64,000 nucleotides of DNA from Larimichthys crocea (GCF_000972845.2 NC_040018.1:15163157-15227156), one strand, 5' to 3'; shown: positions 23,336 to 35,725, counted from the stretch's first letter. The notes: a model not told the origin generated them from the sequence alone. A program made the numbers and translations.

Positions 23336-26300
23336 GAAGTGTATGTGTGCATATTTATCCGTGTATGAGCATGGAGGACTGTGTGTGTGTGTGTGTAATG
23401 TTTGTTTCTGTGTTTGTCGTTTTTGCACATCAATATGTGGGAAAGGGACAAATTACTGTTTTTGTCCACTGTCCTTCTCTTGAGCGAACACGAAAGAAAA
23501 GTGTCTTTCAGCACACAGATAACAGCTCGAGCTGACAAAGCTGCTTTCCGTGTGGGGTCTAATCCATAGAGACAAACACTCCCTCTCACACACACTCACA
23601 CACTTTTCTGTAATCCTCACTTGTCTACAGTCATTCATTGTCTGGGCTTCCATTCTCAGCAATGACACTTGAAAGCCGGTGTAACAACACATTGTCTTTT
23701 ATGCCCCTGCAAACTGCTCTAAAGGACTTTAAACTCCCGTAAATCTTTGGTCTCTGCGTTTCAGCACATGGACAATACTCAAAGCCTCTAATCTCACACA
23801 CTTATGGTGGCCTAATACACTTCATCCTCATGTTATATTGCGATGTGTGTGGGGACTGTAGATGTGCACAGTCTGGGCAGAAATCTCTGTATCAGTTAGA
23901 GAGACCTCATAAAAAAATAACAGATTGGAAAACAATAGAGAAAACTTTTCAGGGAGCCTGGCTGCATCAGACTCACGGGCTAACAGCTCAATCAGTAAAT
24001 CTACATCAACTTCCGTCTCCAAGTCCTTGTAGCTGACAGCTTGCTTCCCTGTTGTTGGCTTGTGATATACAGCAGAGGAGCTTTCCAAAGCTTTTGGCTT
24101 TGCAGGAATCGTTTAGGCTGTGCTCAGACTGTCCTCGATCCAGGTATATCCAGATTGTGACTAGATCCAGTTGAGATGGATTGCCATTACTACAAAGCAT
24201 CATAATGCGTCAGCAATTACTCTGAACTGACTGCCTGATCAGAATTTTGCTCTAGTTGCACTTTCCTGTTCTATTATTAGTTATAACTTTTTTCGTGTAT
24301 GCTTACAGGATGTCGGTAGACATTATACAGTACATCTAAAAACTACAAGTGAGACTGGTGAAACAGGAAGCTGTTCAGTCCTTTTCAATGAGTTTCAGTC
24401 TGCACCATCAGCCCTAAAGCCAACACTATCACTACAGCTAGCTCCAGTAGGTATCAAGCTCATCGTCTCTTAATGGCAAAGTGTCGATTTTGTTGAAACT
24501 TACATTAACATAAATTATTTTTCAATTGGCTAATCCATCCATCGATTTTCTGCCACCTACCTAGATCGAGGCCATGTTAATTGATTAATTATACCAGAAA
24601 TTACTGTTAGGCCTAATTGTCCCTACTGGTTTTCATCAGTCTTTGATGAAAAATGCCATACATTTCATCTTATGTGCTGTTTAAAAGAGTCTAAATATGG
24701 AGGTGCTTTTACAGTTGCTGCAATAAAACATTAGCATAATCATTCATAGACTTGATTGCCCTAGTTCCCACGCTTCCTGCAGCTTTGCTTGTTGGCGATT
24801 GTTTGGTTTTATTCCTGTAGCTATGTTTCACCTGGTCATTGGATCTGTGATTGTTGAGGTCAGATGTGAGGTTAAATCACATCTCATCACCTCTATTTAC
24901 ATTATAACCTACATACACAAACACACAGTGTTGTTTCTGACTGTGATACACCCCCTGTCACCAGCACTACTAGCCTGGTGGGGAGCTATTGATTGGCCCT
25001 GACAGAACCAATTACATTCAGTGACAGATAGAGACATGGAGATATCCACAGGGAGGAGACAACAGCTGTGTGGGTACAGAGGAACAGAGATTGAAAGTCA
25101 AAGACAAAAGAACATTGAATATAAATATCTATATGCTTTTTCTTCATTGTCACTTCTTTTCTTCCTTTCTACTTTTTCAAGGTATCTATAGCTAGGACTT
25201 GTTTCTGAAAATCTTTAATATTAGTGCCACGAAACACGGTTGAAAAACACAGTCCATTTATATTATATTATATTTTTTTTATAATAATACCTTTTTAGGT
25301 TCAAACCCACCCTAGTTTGAGTGTTGCACTGTCCCTTATTTCATCAGAGAAAAGAGGCTGTGGACAGTTTAGACTATTTACAGAACAATCTTCTCTACTC
25401 TTCTCTTCTGTCCATCTATATGCTCAGTTTCTAACTCCATCCTCATGCACAACCTTCTCATGCTTGTGAGCAGGCTCTCTTTTGTCATGATTTCAGACTG
25501 ATGATGACTTTCAACACTGGATAAAATCACAGAACACCTTCCCCACAAATTCAGCAAACTAGCTACATGAACACAGTAAAAGATACGTTGTTAAAAAAAA
25601 TGTTTCTACTGGATTTCTAGGGTGTATGACTACCAGCGTGTGCCAGCATCCCTGTCTCCCCTGCCTCCCCTGGGACCCAGTCTGGCGAAGCGATCCCGTT
25701 CCTCCTCCTACTCCACCGGGCACAGACGCAGTCGAGACAGAACTCACTCCAAAAGCTCCAGAGCCCACTCCACCAGTTCATCCAAGTGTGAGTATGACTG
25801 GACTAAATCACAGAAAAGGGTTGTATTAGATGCTGCAAATTTAGTTTGCATCAAATGCTAAGTATAAAACTAGGATCATTATATCTTTCACCTCATACTT
25901 TTAGTATAAAGTAGTCACAGAAAAAAAATCCTCTTCGTCGTTTATTGAAGACAAAATGTCTAATTATGAGTTCAATAGTTTTAATCTCTTTCTCTGATGC
26001 TGCTCTGATGAATCAAATAATGCAATGGGAAAAATTGGCCACCTACATCTCTGTCTGAGTGGCAAATAGAAAACGTAAATGAGTTGTGCACATGCTGCCC
26101 AAGTAGTTTATAACACCAAAAATAATGCTAATGGGCTATCTTAATATAAAATACCTGTTAGTTTGCTATGTTTTTGTTTGCACACTCACTCTTCTTCTTC
26201 TTCTTCTTCTTTACAGTAATAATAATAGTAAACAAATACATTTAATACGTTTAATATACTAAATTTTTACTCGTTAAACTAAGTTATGACTCTTTCCCGT

Positions 26301-29300
26301 CAAAGGTCTTTTATTATTTATTATTAGTCAATTTATTATCTTCAATAACAATCTAATTACAATTGAAGTAACATAAGTTCTTTATGTATCGCAATGTTTT
26401 CATGTTCAATCAACCTAATCTACACCCTTGAGTTATAAAGTTTATTAATTGTACATAATAATTTCTCAAATCTGATTTCAGAGGTGTTTTGAACTTCATT
26501 ATACCTGGTCTTGTTAAATTTTCAAATACAATGTTTACTGTTGTACATTTATGAAAGTAAATATGGCACTAAGTAAAAAAGACTTTCTTGCAAACACGGA
26601 AAACTTCATCCTGTTTTCCAAACCATTAGACTTTAATACTAATCCTGCAGAGTGTGTTCCAGTAATGAAACACTGACACATCTCATAATGAGTGTGACAT
26701 CAACCAGCGGTTAATCAATTATTTTGGCTGGAGAAATACCAGATATCTTCTTAGAAAAAAAAACCTCTAATGTTAACATTGAAAAAAAGGTGTATAATTT
26801 GAACTGTTGCTCTCTTCTGCTGTCACCTGAAATGAAACACTCATTTGTGCTCATATATCTCCAACTGATTGTGATTGACTGAACTGTTGGCTTAGCCAGA
26901 TTGTATTTTTAAAGCTCCAAACCAGGATCCTTAGCGGTCCAGTGTGTGAGATTTATACAGCTTTATTTACAGAATAAGGCAGAAATTTAATATATTAACT
27001 ATGTTTTCATTTCTTTATAATTACCTAAGCTGCTGCTGGTCCTCTTCCACAGAGTAACTGCAATGTTTCAAACATGTTTTCCTTGTGTACTGCACATCCA
27101 TGCACATGCTTACTGTTAGCATACTGACAGGCTCTGTCAGAAGCACAGAGTGTGCCTATGACTCATAGGCTAGCAACAGCCTCGACAGTGACACATTGAT
27201 TGATTTACAGACATGCAAGCAAATTAGTGTTGAATTCAGAGGTGGGTGCATTGTTGCACAAGCAAATCATCTGGTCAAGTTATCCTCTGTCCTCTTCTAT
27301 CCAATATCAGAATTGAGGGGGAGCTGCTTATGATGTTTCCAAAAAAGACAATCCGATCAGCACATCCACTTTACACAAACCAAGTCTCCTTGCATACATT
27401 CACTGAGTGCGCAGGAGAGTGACCACCGTTGGCCAAAAATTGTATGGCCAAGATATCAGACAAACTGGGACATCTGGTCACCATATGTTTGTCTATATCA
27501 CACAGGAGGAGAAGGAAAACTGTAACGTAAGACATCATTTTCAACAGAACATAACCATTTTAATTTATCTCGACATAATTGAGACTAGTAGCTTTTCATG
27601 CCCCAAGATTTGAATAAGTAAGAGTTAGACATTTTGAAAAATACCTTGCATAGAGGTAGCTCAGAAGATCAGTACCATTTTCATATGTATACTGTATCAT
27701 AAGAAGCTACTGCTAAGCTTGCCAGCTTGGCTTAACAGGAAGACTGGAAACAGGTAACCTGCTTTGTCAAAAAGTAAAAAGAATACATGTCTAAAGCTTC
27801 CTAATTTACACATCATATCTTGTTTGTACAATCCAGACAAAAACTGGAATGTAAAAATGACAAGTTGTGGTTTTAATGGGGTTATTTTATTGGGCAAAGT
27901 TGACCTTGTTGAGTCTCCACTGGTTGCCTGGTAACTTCACGGTTACAAAAAGACCCCAGAACTGTGCCCAGTGTACAGTCCTTAACATTTTTACACTTTG
28001 GACTGAGTTTTGTTACATTTGGACAGAGTCAGACCAGCTGTTTCTTCTTGTTTCCAGACTTCACAGCTAACCACCTACTGGGGACCAGAGTGGTATTAAT
28101 CTTCTCATCTAGTTCACTGCAAGACAGAAAATAAGCACATCTGCCAATATTTTAACTACTTTTTGAAATCTCTCCCTAAAGAAAGGTTCAGGTTGTGTAA
28201 TTTCCTAACGTCCCTTATGTTTTCTCTCTCACTGTCCCTGCAGTGGGCATGGAGGAGTTGCAGGTGATTAAAAAGGAGCTGACTCTGATAAAGACACAGA
28301 TCGATGGGCTGCTTGACAGTCTTGACAGGATGGACACACAGAGGAATGACCACAAAGGTGAGACACTCATTCACAAAGACTGTGGAGGCAGATAGGTCTG
28401 AGATCAAATGATAGGTAATCTATTTGCACATCAAGAACATTTTAAGATGGACTCCGGCGATATGCCACCGATTTTTCTGCTTGATTAGCTTCACCAGTCA
28501 CAACCCCAATCAAAAAGATCCAGGATCTGTGCTGCAGGGAAACTGGAGGATGGGAATGCACTGCACCACCAGAGCCACTCCTATTTTACCTGACAAATCA
28601 ATTTTTTTCCCTCCAGTCAGGATGTTTTTAAAAAGTTGAATTAGAGCCGATTTCAACTGGAGTGCGGGTGTCTTGATTTATGGTTGTGAGCAAATTATGG
28701 AACATGCTGAACAAACAGGGTGGTTGAAGTAACTGACTGATGAAGCTTGAGAAAACAGACAAATGTAAGGATCAGTGTGGACAGAAGGAAGAGCTGCTGC
28801 TGCCCTCATGTGGACATTTGAATCCAATACAGTTATCGCATCTGCCAACAAGAGCAACAGCCCAGGCAATGAACAGGACAAAGCTTTATTATCCTTTCCG
28901 AAGAAACTGGTTTTACTGCCATCTTAATTAAACTGATCGTAAAATAAAACAGTTCACACCACTCATTTGGTGCATTCCACCTTCCTCTGAGCATTATATC
29001 CTCAGTTGCTGCTACACTAAACTGTTCTTGTGAAAAAAAACAAAGACAGTGCTTTAACCTTGAACCTAGAAGTCAGTATCATAACACACAAATAGGCAGT
29101 GTACTAAAAGGAGAATGTGTCCTGTGGCTCTGTGTGTGCATGTGTGTGTTCTATCTACTTTGAATGACCTTGAGCGATTGATAGCTCTCATCTTTATATG
29201 AATTTATCTCCAGCTCTACTTGACTCCCCTGTCTCTCAACAGCCAGCACTGCCGACTCTTGCCTCCCTCCTGCTATCTCCTCATCTGTCCTTCATCCTGT

Positions 29301-30599
29301 CACTCCCACTCTTGTTTTCTGCCTGTCATCCAGTACACAGTCAGTGGGATGTGCACAGGCTTTTTTGTCTTTGATCCACAGTAAACTCGCATTTTCTTCA
29401 CACTCCTATCCCAAAATGAAGCAGGACCAAAACTAAAACAATTTTCACTAAACTCCATATGTGTGGATGTGTTCTCCCCTCTGTTGTAGGGTCTCCCCTG
29501 AGAGAGGACAGTCCAGCTGGCTCACCGTACGCTCTGTCGGCCAGCAGCCCAGAGCATTCCCTTTCCTCCCTCTCTCCACCCAGCTCCCGCCATCGAATCC
29601 ACAGGGAGAGCTCTGAACTGAGGGAGCCAGAGGATGACCACCACACGGTAAATGCATCTAAAGTCTGGTAACTTGTTCAGAAGTGACTAAAAAGTGCATC
29701 AGTGAAGCCCATTCTTCTTGCTTTTATTATTACTGTTTAATGCCAGTTTCTGGAGATCTTACTGAGCATTAGTGACGAGGCAAAGAAATTCCCCAAATTT
29801 CCTTTTTTACATCTTCAAATATACTAAAAGCAATATTGAAATGTATCAGTACCTTTGGACAGAGCTAGTCTAGCTGTTTTTCAGTGCTTAGACAAGTAGT
29901 TGCCTGCAGTCTCACATTTATGTTTAATATTCTGTTCTGTCCACTTAAATATTTACTTATTAACGTGTGCCCACTAACAGCCAACAATATCAACATCTCT
30001 TACACTTGATACTATCGGCAACAAGGCACCAGATCCAAATGTTGCCTTAGCAGACTAATGTATGACCTAATAAATAGCCTGCTCAAATACTTTATTTTGA
30101 TAATTAATTGTGGGTATTCCAATAAGTGATGAATAATGTGAAGTTTAGTGAAGTGAAGTTATGAGTCTAAATTTCTGTAATAATATATTAATTGTATATT
30201 GACAGTCACAAGTGAAGAGTTCAAGTCACAAGTCAAGAAAGAGAACCACAAAAACTGAAATAAGGCAAACCATATCAACAATTTAAAATGGCTTCACTTT
30301 TTGTCTCAAGCAATCGTTCTTTGTCTGTTGTGGAAAAAAAAAATGTAAAATAAAATTTGTTTACAGATAAAACAATAATACAGTTTTAAGAAAAGTTTGC
30401 TTTAGGTTAAAAATGAATGACAAATTTGTGAGATGACTGGACATGAAACTATTATTGTGAAACCAATTTATACTTGCAAGATTAAATTTCGTCGTTCTGA
30501 GCTTGCAGTGGAATAAAACGTATCTTTGTTTTGTCCTGTATGTCTCTCTGTCTGTCACAGATGAGCAACCACAGCTCTGACCCTGAGGAGGAAATATGA
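21640..30599 (+). CDS. hnRNP C/RALY-family RNA-binding protein, 3' exons only
   Basis: Exons: 21640-21690, 25621-25787, 28244-28357, 29490-29647 and 30561-30599 (TGA), all GT-AG and phase-consistent. They encode 175 C-terminal residues. The first exon reads [17 protein letters not shown], close to the FDLDYDFQRDYYDR segment of hnRNP C. Next comes a Pro-rich then Ser/Arg-rich stretch ([21 protein letters not shown]). A predicted coiled coil follows ([19 protein letters not shown]), matching the hnRNP C/RALY leucine-zipper oligomerisation segment. The protein ends in a Ser/Pro-rich tail ([12 protein letters not shown]) and an acidic end (SDPEEEI). In the family an N-terminal RRM binds U-rich nuclear RNA. 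Those exons are not visible here and probably lie upstream. The tail is shorter and less acidic than in hnRNP C, so I give no symbol. The family call is fairly sure, the exact paralogue is not. Confidence 0.8.
22397..22460. repeat. (ACAT)16 microsatellite
   Basis: Sixteen perfect tetranucleotide units directly abut the 'ccacttatcctc' end of the partial repeat at 22461-22553. The run is probably the expanded 3' tail of that element. Confidence 0.97.
22461..22553 (-). repeat. teleost 'catgttctcccc' repeat, inverted fragment
   Basis: Reads 'taaccacttatcctcactgg', 'gcctatccaagctgatattg' and 'gggcgagaggcagggtacac', the reverse complement of the 3' part of the repeat seen at 13705-13940. Confidence 0.7.
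22982..23045. repeat. (CA)n microsatellite
   Basis: Nearly perfect CA run with one 'cata' interruption. Confidence 0.97.
23259..23330. repeat. (GT)n microsatellite
   Basis: Thirty-six perfect GT units, followed by a second short run at 23380-23396. It is complementary to the (CA)n at 22982-23045. Confidence 0.97.
26930..27060. repeat. degenerate teleost repeat ('ggtccagtgtgtgagattta')
   Basis: The opening 'gcggtccagtgtgtgagatt' and the following 'ttcatttctttataattacc' resemble a fish dispersed element that starts 'ggtccagtgtgtaggattta'. The ends are uncertain. Confidence 0.45.
27115..27460. repeat. dispersed repeat, copy B
   Basis: Shares ordered blocks with 6101-6640: 'gacaggctctgtcagaa', 'gcctatgact', 'caacagcctcgac', 'ttagtgttgaattcagaggt' and 'gtgaccaccgttggccaaaa'. 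This copy lacks the nested insertion found in copy A and so shows the uninterrupted middle. Confidence 0.55.
28358..29489 (+). other. intron of the hnRNPC/RALY-like gene
   Basis: A 1.1 kb intron between the coiled-coil exon and the Ser/Pro exon, with donor gtgaga and acceptor ttgtag. Nothing else recognised. Confidence 0.65.
29648..30560 (+). other. last intron of the hnRNPC/RALY-like gene
   Basis: A 0.9 kb AT-rich intron with donor gtaaat and acceptor tcacag. No element recognised. Confidence 0.6.
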
Positions 30600-31100
30600 G
30601 GAAGGAAATGAAACATAGACCATGTGGATGAAGTGCCAAACATGGGGGAAGAGAACAACCAACAAGCAAACACTTATATCAGCAGCTCCACTTCCCTCCA
30701 ACAGGGTGTACATATCAGATAACACAATACATTTAACTGTATCACAGCAGCTCAGTTTCGAAACAGAAAAACAAAAACACTGACACAGGTGACGTATACA
30801 CACTACAAACATCAACATTACAGTGGCACGGTGTTGCAGTGGTTAGCACTGTCACCTCACAGTAAGATAAGGATAAATGTTTAATCCAATGAAAAATGAA
30901 AAACTCTTTGATTAAAACACTATAAACAAGTTGTTAAAGCTAAAGCAATCTGATAATCGCGAGGAAACTCTATAAATCACATAGAGGTGAAGCTGAGCAG
31001 CAAGAAGACATCAGAGAGACAACCAGCAAATATATTCTGTATAAAATATGATCCATTGCACCAAAATCACTGAATAAAGTTTAATAAAGTTCTGCTTTTG
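30600..31100 (+). other. probable 3' UTR of the hnRNPC/RALY-like gene
   Basis: Follows the TGA at 30597-30599. Two AATAAA signals lie close together at 31073-31078 and 31083-31088, so cleavage near 31100 is likely. A fragment of a repeat head sits at 30823-30866. Confidence 0.5.
30823..30866 (+). repeat. tRNA-like head fragment of the 'catgttctcccc' repeat
   Basis: Reads 'gtggcacggtgttgcagtgg' then 'ttagcactgtcacctcacag', the 5' head of the abundant repeat whose 3' part occurs at 13705-13940. It is truncated after 44 bp. Confidence 0.65.
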
Positions 31101-33834
31101 TACAGTAGTCAGTGAGGCCCGGCCATGTAGCAGCCATCAGAATTACTCACAGACTGTATCAAACACGAGCCACTAAGCTCTGGTGGCGTCAAAGCGAGAA
31201 AGAGATTCATTGGATGCATAACTGTTATAGGCCCTGTGTGCAGGACGAGTCATCAACCACTTTTTATCGTTTATCCTGAAATAACAAACTCTGAAATATC
31301 ATTAAGAATACTTTTTTGACATTGCTTGGCCAGATACAGGTGATATGTAATACATATATAAAACACTTTAATCTTCAATTTGGGGAATTTAAAGGAAATG
31401 TTGGATTTTTGTTTATGGAGGACCTTCAAGAAGATAATCTACAAATAATATTGAACCGTGCATCAAATCTGTGCAGTTGTAAACCATGTACACAGCTTAC
31501 TTAGCATTTTCAGTATTGTGTATACTGTAAAATGGAAATCATCTCTGTGGATCTCAAAGTATTTTGAAAAGCAAAACAAATCTTTACACTCAAATTTTTT
31601 GTTGGTGTTCAACTCATTTTTTTTGTCTTCATTGTGTAATTCAAAGGTGTCAGAATTTAGCTCACAGTAATCCTTTAGAGACTGAATAGTCACGCTGATG
31701 ATTCAGGAGAGAAACCGGTTGTATTCGTATGCTATGAGAGTGTGGCTCTCTGACAGAAATGTAATACAGTTTACCTAGTTATGTCACACTGTGTTTTCTC
31801 TTCTTTAAATGTGTTAAAGGAATGTTACAACTCTCTTCCACCATGTATTTGGCACTTTGAGACGTGCAAAGACCCAGGTCAGTGTGTAATATTGTGTATT
31901 ATTGTAAACTTTACTGTAATTGTTGAACTGTCTGATTTTAATCTTGCTTTAGGACTTCTCATGTGTTTTTTAAAGAAAACGATGTTATTATAATTCCTAT
32001 GATGTTACATTTTTTTGTTTGCATTCTTAAGATAAGCCAAGTGGAAATACTCATTGTCACAGTAGTAAAAGTATTTTCATATTGAGTATAAATATAGACT
32101 GTGGGAGTGCGTTTTTATTCTGAAACACAAAAATAGACAAAGAAGGAAAGAGTGAAAACATTGCATGGATATAAAACACAGGGTGAAATGATGTGCAGTA
32201 TTAATGGTTATCATCAGATCACAAAACTGCACAAAACATAAATAATTTGATATGGACTAAAAGACACTTGACTTGACTTGACTTGACTTGAGACCTGATG
32301 AATGACTTTATTTTCACTTTAATTTGTTTTCACTTTAAATATTAAAAATGTTCTCATTGTATTTTACATGTTGGTGTCATATGTACAGGTAACAGTAAAA
32401 GTCTTATTCTGCATTTTCTGTGTAATGTGACTGACTGAGCTACCTTGTCAGTCAAGCTACTTGATATGGCACCTGAAGGTCTGCTGATAAGATCAGATCA
32501 CCATCATCATACCTGTGCCAAAAGAGTTTCAGGTGAACTGTTGCATAATTTCTGACCATCCAGACTAGAAGACAAAACTTTGTTTGTTGATGTCAAATAA
32601 GGATTCATTTTAGTAAGTGTCCGTGAGGTGTCAGATGTGTTTTCTCCTCCCTTAATTTGATTTGACGAGACATAACTTGACTTGCCCATGAAAAATTACT
32701 CAGGACATCCTTGTGACTTAAGTCACATGTCTGCTGTTTACTGAATAGTTAAGTATTGTTCCAAATACTGTTCCAAATAAGTGTATAAATCGTGCAACAA
32801 TATCATACATACATACATCTATACAGCAAAGAGGAAAGTCGATAATAGTAAATATCAATTTGGCTGTCAGAGGTAGACAGCTAGATCATGTGATCATGTT
32901 GTCTTTGAACCCACCACATCTATTTTCCTTATTGCATGGATGGTCCAAAGGTCAGCACAGTTTCAGGGATGGTTTAAAGGAAACCATCAACACAGGCCAG
33001 ACTGAGACTGTAGTTTCCGCCCAACATGGCAGCCAAAAAGTCAAGAGGTACATTTTATTGGATATATGTATATTAAAATTACATCATCACAGCATTGCTT
33101 TGCCATTCTATTGTCACCATGTTTGATTTGTTTACAGAACTGTGCTTGGGCTGGGCTGGAACTAAGAATCATAGCACATGTGTGTCAGCCTATTCATTTG
33201 TGGAATTCAAGAAGGAAGTCATGGGTTGTGTGTTTAAAGTTCATTAACCCAGCAAGTCAAACATAACAAGGTCAAAAAGTAAATAAGGCTTCCTTTTATG
33301 GCTACGGTCACAAAAACTGAATGTAGGTGAGTAACAAAATGAGCAAAGAGAGGCAAAATATGGGCAGTGTAGGATGTGCGGCACAGGGAAGACAGTTTAC
33401 TGGTTTGTAGCCACCATAAACGAAAGTTTTATTTACTCACAAATATTCACCAGACCGCAGACATTTTGACATGTCATAGCAGGAAACTTACAAAGATAGC
33501 TGCATTCAACTTAGGGGAGGCTACAGTTGATTCACTATCCCTGCAACACAAACTGTGTGTTTTTCCTGCTGTGACAAGTCAAAATATCTGCTGTGCAACC
33601 AGCCCATTATGCTCCTCTGCCGCCACTTGAATCATTCAACTAAGTTCAAAGTGTGCCAAAAGTAGCTCTTGCACAATCAGTCTTCTGTTGACAAAAAGAA
33701 ATTCACGTGTACTGAATAGGACAGTGTGTTGTACCACATGGTAATTATGTCACAAAAACCTGTTAAATAAACCTTAAAATTGCATTTTTTGATTAAAACT
33801 GCTGACCCACTTTGGATTTTATTCATCCGTGCAC
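31101..33834. other. intergenic region between the hnRNPC/RALY-like gene and urah
   Basis: 2.7 kb without a supported exon. It holds an (ACTTG)n run at 32267-32291 and a small inverted-repeat element at 33458-33590. The last 200 bases before 33835 should include the urah promoter, but no TATA box is obvious. Confidence 0.5.
33458..33590. mobile_element. small inverted-repeat (MITE-like) element
   Basis: The left arm 33458-33487 (cagacattttgacatgtcat then agcaggaaac) is the reverse complement of 33561-33590 (ttttcctgctgtgacaagtc then aaaatatctg) with about 3-4 mismatches in 30. The loop is about 70 bp. There is no coding content. It may be an inner pair of a larger element, as I could not define a target-site duplication. 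Confidence 0.6.
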
Positions 33835-35092
33835 ATGAGTGCGTACAGGCTGCAGCAACTCAAAGGTCATATTTTGCCTGAAAATAAGGTAAGCACAAAA
33901 CTTAAATTTATACTACGATAGAAAGTTTTTTATTAAACAGACTATGTAAAATGATATAGCATGATTTATTTAATATGTTGTACTATATAATGTGTATTAA
34001 AGAAACTACATGAACTCTGGCTGAGAAGATATTTTGTGAGATGTAAGTGAAGCTCCCAAGAGAAGTTGTCAATAGTCCAGTTTCTGAAATAACAAATATA
34101 ATTACCACAACTATCTTGTACCTGTACTAGGTATTAAAGGCAAGTGCATGTCCAGTTATTTGATTATCTTATTGATTTAAATGTAATAAATCACAACTTG
34201 CTGGTAGGATGCGCACACCATGTAGTCCATGTAGGCTGTGTATTGCGGCAGCCCAGGTTCTACTCCAACCTGTGGCCTTTTGCTGTATGTCATAGATAAA
34301 CAACAAAGCTTTTGGAAAACTAGGAATGTATGAATATACCTCTTAGTCAGTATGGACATTTTTGTATGATCTAATCTATATTTTGGTTGCTTCAGAATCA
34401 CATGATCAATGTATAGTCTTACTTCCTTGTTTTGTAGATCACAGCAATGGCAGGCTCACCCAGTCCTCTGACCACCCATGTGCTGAACACTGCAATGGGA
34501 GTCCCTGGCTCGAACTTGGCCCTCAGTCTCTACCGACAAGACCCCTGCACTAATGCCTGGAGTTTGATTACCACTGGGTAAAAACCTGAGGAAAAGTTTA
34601 AAAATACCACACACATAGCCACTAAGTATGATCACAGGAAAATCTCAAATATTACTACAGGGCAATGTATATCTCTGTCTCAACAGGAGCACTAATGATG
34701 ATGGACGCTGTCCAGGACTCATCACAAGACAAATGTTTATATCTGGTGTTTACAAAATTCGGTTTGAAACAGCTCAGTACTGGGAGAGTATGGGAGAGAC
34801 CTGTTTTTACCCATACGTTGAGGTAAGGAAACGATATGTGTTGTTGGGATCCTGAGCTGCCATTCTCAAGTTTACTGCTGCTTGTGGGGTTACCATATTT
34901 TTGTGACTAGTAGTGAATATGCGTCTTCATTTAACTTATCATGATGCTGAAAAAAAGCTTGACTACCAGTGTTGATCTCACTTGTTTATTGTTTCATTGC
35001 AGATTATCTTTACTATTGATGACCCTGGCAAAAAGTACCATATCCCTCTGCTCCTGAGTCGTTTCTCTTATAGTACCTACAGAGGGAGTTAG
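33835..35092 (+). CDS. urah: 5-hydroxyisourate hydrolase (HIUase, transthyretin-like family)
   Basis: Exons 33835-33888, 34438-34577, 34687-34822 and 35003-35092 (TAG) encode 139 aa, the usual vertebrate length. The enzyme hydrolyses 5-hydroxyisourate to OHCU in peroxisomal urate degradation. Visible family marks are the His of LTTHVLN (H32), the Arg of NDDGRCPG (R72), the His of KYHIPLLL (H123) and the C-terminal YRGS signature (136-139). Together these separate HIUase from transthyretin. Exon 1 has only 18 codons and encodes RLQQLKGHI (residues 5-13), a good fit to the PTS2 peroxisome signal R-L-x5-H-I. All introns are GT-AG and phase-consistent. A second in-frame ATG at 34447 could start a form lacking PTS2. 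Intron 1 holds a degraded SINE. Confidence 0.93.
34198..34293 (+). repeat. degraded third copy of the tRNA-derived SINE
   Basis: Reads 'gcggcagcccaggttctact', 'ccaacctgtggccttttgct' and 'gtatgtcat', aligning with the B-box region and body of the SINE at 15597-15803. It lies in urah intron 1. The A box is eroded. Confidence 0.6.
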
Positions 35093-35179
35093 AGATCAAG
35101 CGCGATGAACCTCATGAGGATGCCTTCATCTATCATCTGTCTATCACATCAAAAGTTAGAGGCAACTTCAAGAACTAAA

Positions 35180-35244
35180 AATAAAGAAATGTTTCTTCAA
35201 TTTGAATAATAATGTTATGAATGTACAACTTCTGTGCAAATAAA
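35180..35244 (+). other. poly(A) signals of urah
   Basis: AATAAA at 35180-35185 and again at 35239-35244, 88 and 147 bases after the stop codon. Either would give a short 3' UTR. Confidence 0.55.
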
Positions 35245-35499
35245 CACTAAGCAATCAAGTAAGGTGTTCACTGTCAAATGTTTTATTTTGTAAACGTGTA
35301 TGAGAATCGTTTTTCTATAAACATAATAAAGAAACAAGAACCATTATCTATAAATGCCATGAAATAAACTGTATTACACAAAACCATGTTTCTGTGACAC
35401 CACCTGAGACTCTGATCTTATTATTACTTATTGGGTCAAAATATTAAGCTAAACTATATAGATGAACTATAAAAAGCATTTATTTTTTTATTTTTACAT

Positions 35500-35725
35500 C
35501 ATTGCCACACATCCACACACCCAGGCAGTGAGAGTACACACACAACCTCGCCTAACCTCGCTCTGTGCTCGATTGCTTTACCCTGAGAGTCAGCTCGGTT
35601 ATTTCGGTGTCGATTACACTCCCCTGTGCTAGGTAGGGCCTTCGCTCTGGTGCGAGTTTAGCGCTTTCTGTTACTTCGTCTTCATCCCATTTTCAGTCTT
35701 GTGGGTAATTTTACTTTCGTGAACG
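35500..35725 (+). promoter_or_regulatory. probable pdcd5 promoter and 5' UTR
   Basis: CpG is locally enriched compared with the AT-rich surroundings (ctcgcctaacctcg, gctcggttatttcggtgtcg, ttcgctctggtgcgag), and there is no TATA box before the ATG at 35726. This fits a TATA-less housekeeping promoter. The inference rests on composition and position only. Confidence 0.45.

Larger units (their letters stand above)
21691..25620 (+). other. intron of the hnRNPC/RALY-like gene
   Basis: A 3.9 kb intron between the acidic/Tyr exon and the Ser/Arg exon, with donor gtactg and acceptor tttctag. It contains an (ACAT)16 run, a partial interspersed repeat, and complementary long (CA)n and (GT)n tracts. 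No further exon was recognised. Confidence 0.65.
25788..28243 (+). other. intron of the hnRNPC/RALY-like gene
   Basis: A 2.5 kb intron with donor gtgagt and acceptor ctgcag. It holds a (CTT)n run at 26190-26211 and two adjoining repeat pieces at 26930-27060 and 27115-27460. The rest is AT-rich. Confidence 0.65.

Noticed and set aside
23096..23595. Several overlapping frames of 90-124 codons
   Set aside because: They are produced by the (GT)n array and lie in an intron of the hnRNPC/RALY-like gene.
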